Positions 61,463 to 64,000 of a stretch of 64,000 nt of DNA are shown here, one piece after another. Position 1 is the first letter of the stretch. Every line of letters starts with the position of its first letter. The DNA comes from an uncultured bacterium (GTDB lineage: Bacteria; Verrucomicrobiota; Lentisphaeria; Victivallales; UBA1829): contig CADCMR010000004.1 in NCBI GenBank assembly GCA_902802585.1, forward strand, positions 62,001-126,000, read 5' to 3'. Under the pieces are notes generated by a model. That model searched no databases, was not told the origin of the DNA, and was given only the letters and a program-made list of their open reading frames with translations. The position numbers and the translations under genes were made by a program.

Positions 61463-61930
61463 TTACAACTTGGAACAGGCAAAAGCACGTTGATGCGATG
61501 GTAAAAGTCTTTGCTGTGTCGAAGGGACAAAAGGCATTCTGTTCATGGTATCAAAAAGATTCAATTTATCATTGGCAAGTGTTTCCATACATAAAGGCAT
61601 TTCAGCTATAAACTGGATAGGGAACGGAGAATACAGAGTCCATATGCGTTGGGCTCTTTCCGTAACATCATTCATGTCATTTCTGAAGTACCCGCTGACA
61701 ATCACTATTAGGTTATAGCATCCGCGAGTGGAATCAAAAGATCATGAATAGGCAGGACGGCTATTGGCACGTTTCAATGCGGACATAAAAGCGTTCAGGT
61801 AACGAGTAAAATTATAGTGATTCTCTAAACAAGGAAAAACATAAAGCCCAATTCTTGCTAGTCCGAAGCTGTTCAAATAACTTTCTATTAAGTTGCTGAT
61901 TTTTTCAAGTTGAATGATTTCATTTGTCAT
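61463..61930 (-). pseudogene. Disrupted ORF, possible YagK/YfjJ/Gp2-like relative (in-frame TGA)
   Basis: ATG at 61930 has a perfect AAGGAGGT. The frame runs 62 codons to TGA (61742-61744) and continues in the same frame for 92 more codons to TAA. Across the stop it shows a weak match to the 62216 protein: a strand ending in F-P near residue 29 (there L-P), a helix, then GCYNLIVIVSGYF at the place of the HHHMVLFLNG strand. The TGA could come from CGA by one change. The metal-binding His pair is absent, so it may be a decayed or regulatory relative. Alternatively these are two unrelated small genes. Confidence 0.45.
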
Positions 61931-62016
61931 GCTACCTCCTTGGTTATCGTGGATAATAGAATACATAGAATGTTGGATTTGAATTCGTAATGAAAATTAT
62001 GTCGCGATATATCCTA

Positions 62017-62073
62017 TGAACAATATTTCCGGTGTAATACATGAAAAACATCAATGTATTACGGGTTTGTTCA
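62017..62073. other. Long imperfect hairpin ahead of the Rep-like gene
   Basis: Outer arms TGAACAA/TTGTTCA (62017-62023, 62067-62073) and inner arms GTAATACAT/ATGTATTAC (62034-62042, 62054-62062). It sits about 140 bases upstream of the replication-protein start in very AT-rich DNA, as expected for a replication origin or a regulatory RNA. Confidence 0.6.
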
Positions 62074-62161
62074 TGGGCTATACAACTCGGATAATATATG
62101 CTACTTATATGCTCTCTTTGTCTTATATATCCCTCCCTACAAGCCACATCCATCTTAACAC

Positions 62162-62190
62162 ACAACACATTCACATACAACACATTCACA
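62162..62190 (+). repeat. Iteron-like direct repeats
   Basis: Two perfect 14-base units ACAACACATTCACA, 15-base period, followed by shorter ACAACACA pieces up to about 62203. They lie directly ahead of the Rep-like start at 62216. Confidence 0.6.
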
Positions 62191-62215
62191 ACACAACACA
62201 ACAGAAAGAACCACG

Positions 62216-62851
62216 ATGAATTCCTACACTTATTCAAACAACTCTGTCTATCTTGAAATCTATAAAATGTTCAATAAGATACAGAACATCTATTACAACC
62301 TTTTAATACAGTCTCTTATCAAACATTGTAAGGTCTTTGTTATGAGAATAGATATACACCTTCCTCAAGATTTGGATCAAGGACTTATAATGATGTTTAA
62401 TCATCGTTTCATTGAGAAAGAAAAGATTGCAAAGAATGATCCTCTTTACCTCGTAGTCAGAGAACTCAGTTCAGAGGGTAAGATTCATCATCACATGGTA
62501 CTTTTCTTGAATGGGAACGTAACGAATAATACTTTTTATCATTTTGAATATGCCAGAACAGTCCTTAGAAACATCTGTGGAGATTATGGCAGCATCAATG
62601 AATGTAATAATGGACATAGAAACGGTATTATGATAGAACGTAACATGTTTTCTTCCTATGACTTGTATGAAGCCTTACGTCAAGTCAGTTATTTGGCAAA
62701 GATTGATCAGAAGGACAATGTTCCAGGTAAGACTTTCTTTTATTCCAAGATTCCTATTTCTGATCTCAGCAACGAAGATATAACAAATAATTTTCAGTTA
62801 TTGTTTCCAAATCTTTCCTTTGTCCCTGGAATGAAGTGGTTTGCGAATTGA
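62216..62851 (+). CDS. YagK/YfjJ/inovirus-Gp2-like replication protein
   Basis: 211 residues. The core matches the YagK_YfjJ_C group found in prophages, satellites and inoviruses: VFVMRIDIHLPQDLD (first strand R-x-D-x-H-x-P), KIHHHMVLFLNGN (His-rich strand like an HUH metal site), and LRQVSYLAKIDQKDN near the end. A role in replication start of a small element is likely from family and from the adjacent hairpin and iterons. The ATG at 62216 has only a weak AGAAAG site. Much more AT-rich than the clamp operon. Confidence 0.72.
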   Translation: MNSYTYSNNSVYLEIYKMFNKIQNIYYNLLIQSLIKHCKVFVMRIDIHLPQDLDQGLIMMFNHRFIEKEKIAKNDPLYLVVRELSSEGKIHHHMVLFLNGNVTNNTFYHFEYARTVLRNICGDYGSINECNNGHRNGIMIERNMFSSYDLYEALRQVSYLAKIDQKDNVPGKTFFYSKIPISDLSNEDITNNFQLLFPNLSFVPGMKWFAN

Positions 62852-63291
62852 ATCACATCTTTGTATCGAGTCAAAAAGGACTTTATTATCATTTGGGGAA
62901 TGAAGTGATATTGCATTGTATCAAGATAACTTTTATAGGCAGGAGAACAAGTCTCCAGGACAGAGTTATATCCTTCTTGAAGACTTGGAGTTTCAGCAAA
63001 TACATGTAGCTTTATTATAACATAATAGGAGTTATCAAAATAGAAGGATGAATATTTTTCTTTTCTGATAGACAAAAAGAATATCAAATCTCTTACTTAA
63101 TTCGATTATTATATGACAGTAAAACTTAGAGAAGATCACATCGTAACTATGATGCGTATAATCTGAGTTCAAAAAAGATGTCTTTTGATAAGTTCACCTT
63201 GACTGTCACCGCATCGACATATGCCATCATTTTCTTCCGCTGATTCCAAGTTTATGTTCCAACATCTTTCATATCAATTCTACATTTGCCC

Positions 63292-63388
63292 AAGAACCGG
63301 GAAATGACAACGAAATCGCAATATCCTCTTCAAAAAACAGAAATGTTTTGCCGCGTACCCCACACCAAGTTCGAGTTTCCCGGTTCTT
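63292..63388. repeat. 13-bp perfect inverted repeat
   Basis: AAGAACCGGGAAA (63292-63304) and TTTCCCGGTTCTT (63376-63388), 71 bases apart. The right arm overlaps a second small hairpin GGTTC/GAACC. Confidence 0.6.
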
Positions 63389-63402
63389 TTGATGAACCGC
63401 CC

Positions 63403-63425
63403 ACCGCTCCTTTAATGGGAGCGGT
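63403..63425. repeat. Hairpin ACCGCTCC/GGGAGCGGT
   Basis: Stem of about 8 bp with a TTTAAT-type loop and no T-run, so not a classic terminator. It lies 14 bases after the 13-bp inverted repeat and could be part of a recombination site or an RNA structure. Confidence 0.45.
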
Positions 63426-63629
63426 AGGGTAATGAAGTCCTAGCTGGACTCATCCGGGCAGATAGTGTCTGACGGGATGTGTCATCAATCAAAACCGGGT
63501 ATATAGATTTGCCCATTTTCGTTTTTCCGCTTTCCGGTTTTACCTCAAATCGGAAATAAACAACCGGAAAATGTTACCCCTGAAATCGGAACAACCGGAA
63601 ACGATGAAAGCTGTCCCCACAGGACGCCG

Positions 63630-64000
63630 ATGATGCTTGCGCGGCTGGAGGACTTCTGCGAGGCCACTGTCCCGCAGATTGCGGACGCCATCGGGCAGGA
63701 CTTCTGGGACGAAGCCACGCTGGTCGAACGCCGCAATATCGCCGAGTTCCTGGTCGCTAAGGTTACGCTTTACGTCGACAGGTTTGAGCTGGAGATCAAG
63801 GCGGACGGCATCAGCGCCTTCAAGGACTATATCGACCACGAAATGAAGGAGGAATCGGCGAAGACCGAGATGCTCCCCAACGGGAACGTGCTCGTGAGCG
63901 TTCCCTTCGACATGCAGGAAAAACGGAAAGGCAAGTTCCTCATTCTGCCGGACGGCGAGGTCACGGACAAGAGCCGGACTGCATTTCTGATGGCGGTTGC
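63630..64000 (+). pseudogene. C-terminal part of a large serine recombinase, runs off the window
   Basis: From the ATG at 63630 the frame reads like the back end of recombinase-family proteins: ARLEDFCEAT, then WDEATLVERRNIAEFLVAKV, LYVDRFELEIKADG, and the late block PNGNVLVSVPF...FLILPDGEV. The catalytic resolvase domain and the middle of the protein are missing. Upstream the frame is open only to 63507 and shows no recombinase sequence. It is GC-rich, unlike the AT-rich DNA just before it, so it looks like a truncated gene at a junction. The 3' end is outside the window. Confidence 0.7.

Larger units (their letters stand above)
62852..63629. other. AT-rich region without a supported gene
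   Basis: A minus-strand frame (63087 to 62794, TTG start) overlaps the Rep-like gene and has no ribosome site, so I do not call it. The rest holds the inverted repeat 63292-63388, a hairpin at 63403-63425, GTCC-TAGCT-GGAC at about 63437, and two imperfect direct copies of AAATCGGAA..ACAACCGGAAA (63547 and 63583). Base composition changes sharply to GC-rich near 63600. Confidence 0.55.
51861..64000. mobile_element. tRNA-Ser-associated integrative element, right end not in window
   Basis: Starts right after tRNA-Ser(GGA). It carries a tyrosine integrase reading away from the tRNA, phage-like DNA-metabolism genes, a replication-protein gene with repeats, and a serine-recombinase fragment at the window end. 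Base composition differs from the host: clearly AT-richer from 53.3 to 54.5 kb and from 61.3 to 63.5 kb. No copy of the tRNA 3' end that would mark the other attachment site was found up to 64000. The GC-rich recombinase fragment from 63630 may already belong to a different element. Confidence 0.8.

Noticed and set aside
62794-63087. Minus-strand ORF of 97 codons overlapping the Rep-like gene
   Set aside because: TTG start, no ribosome site, overlap with a better-supported gene; the translation looks gene-like in parts but has no family match I can name.
51861-63629. Altered genetic code (TAG or TGA as sense) in the element
   Set aside because: Only one in-frame TAG and one in-frame TGA in small ORFs; most element genes end with TGA and host genes such as the permease and cdaR end with TAG.

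Overview
The window looks like chromosome of a Gram-negative, probably strictly anaerobic, carbohydrate-degrading bacterium, plus the left part of an integrated mobile element. Pointers to the lifestyle are a complete Rnf ion-pumping complex, the [FeFe]-hydrogenase maturase HydF, RND/TolC efflux parts, lipoproteins and outer-membrane proteins, ADP-heptose chemistry, and three large secreted glycoside hydrolases. A gut-type PVC-group organism (Victivallis-like Lentisphaerota) would fit, but that is my inference from gene content, not a proof. Host genes are GC-rich. Many promoters share one form, TTGNNN, 16-17 bp, then TATATT or TATAAT, which helps place starts.

Region 1 (1-12.9 kb, minus strand): a DinG-type helicase cut by the window edge lies behind rnfABCDGE and a cyclophilin. 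Next comes an efflux operon (membrane fusion protein, RND pump) that ends with gmhB. Region 2 (13-22.7 kb): an autotransporter-type heptosyltransferase, a small membrane protein and a 1200-residue GH9 enzyme with a LamG domain inside its catalytic domain face the methyl-cycle operon metK-adenosine kinase-ahcY. Region 3 (22.9-30.7 kb): a Fe3+/thiamine-type ABC importer (ATPase, binding protein, fused permease) behind a small exported protein, then a CNNM/CBS membrane protein and a tail-anchored protein with 12-residue tandem repeats. Region 4 (31.5-45.4 kb): two GH2 enzymes, an MFS exporter, HydF, the translation cluster gltX-def-membrane protein-CDC123 homologue, and a TolC lipoprotein. Region 5 (45.6-51.2 kb): an acyltransferase/acyl-ACP synthetase, the c-di-AMP pair cdaA-cdaR, and a hemolysin III protein.

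Region 6 (51.4-64 kb): two tRNA-Ser genes in opposite orientation, then an AT-richer mobile element beside tRNA-Ser(GGA). It carries a tyrosine integrase, an unknown protein, and an eight-gene minus-strand operon. That operon encodes a sliding-clamp-like protein, three small proteins sharing one C-terminal module, a RecB/Cas4-like nuclease, a DUF932-like protein, an adenine methyltransferase with a DUF4942-like tail, and a small protein broken by an amber codon. A very AT-rich segment follows with an intact YagK/YfjJ/inovirus-Gp2-like replication protein, a disrupted ORF that may be its relative, a long hairpin and iteron-like repeats. The window ends in the C-terminal part of a large serine recombinase. 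The clamp-nuclease-annealing-like operon is the best candidate for an undescribed system. A diverged 70-160 bp hairpin-bearing intergenic repeat in three copies is the best unexplained non-coding signal; two copies sit about 240 bp ahead of secreted glycosidase genes.
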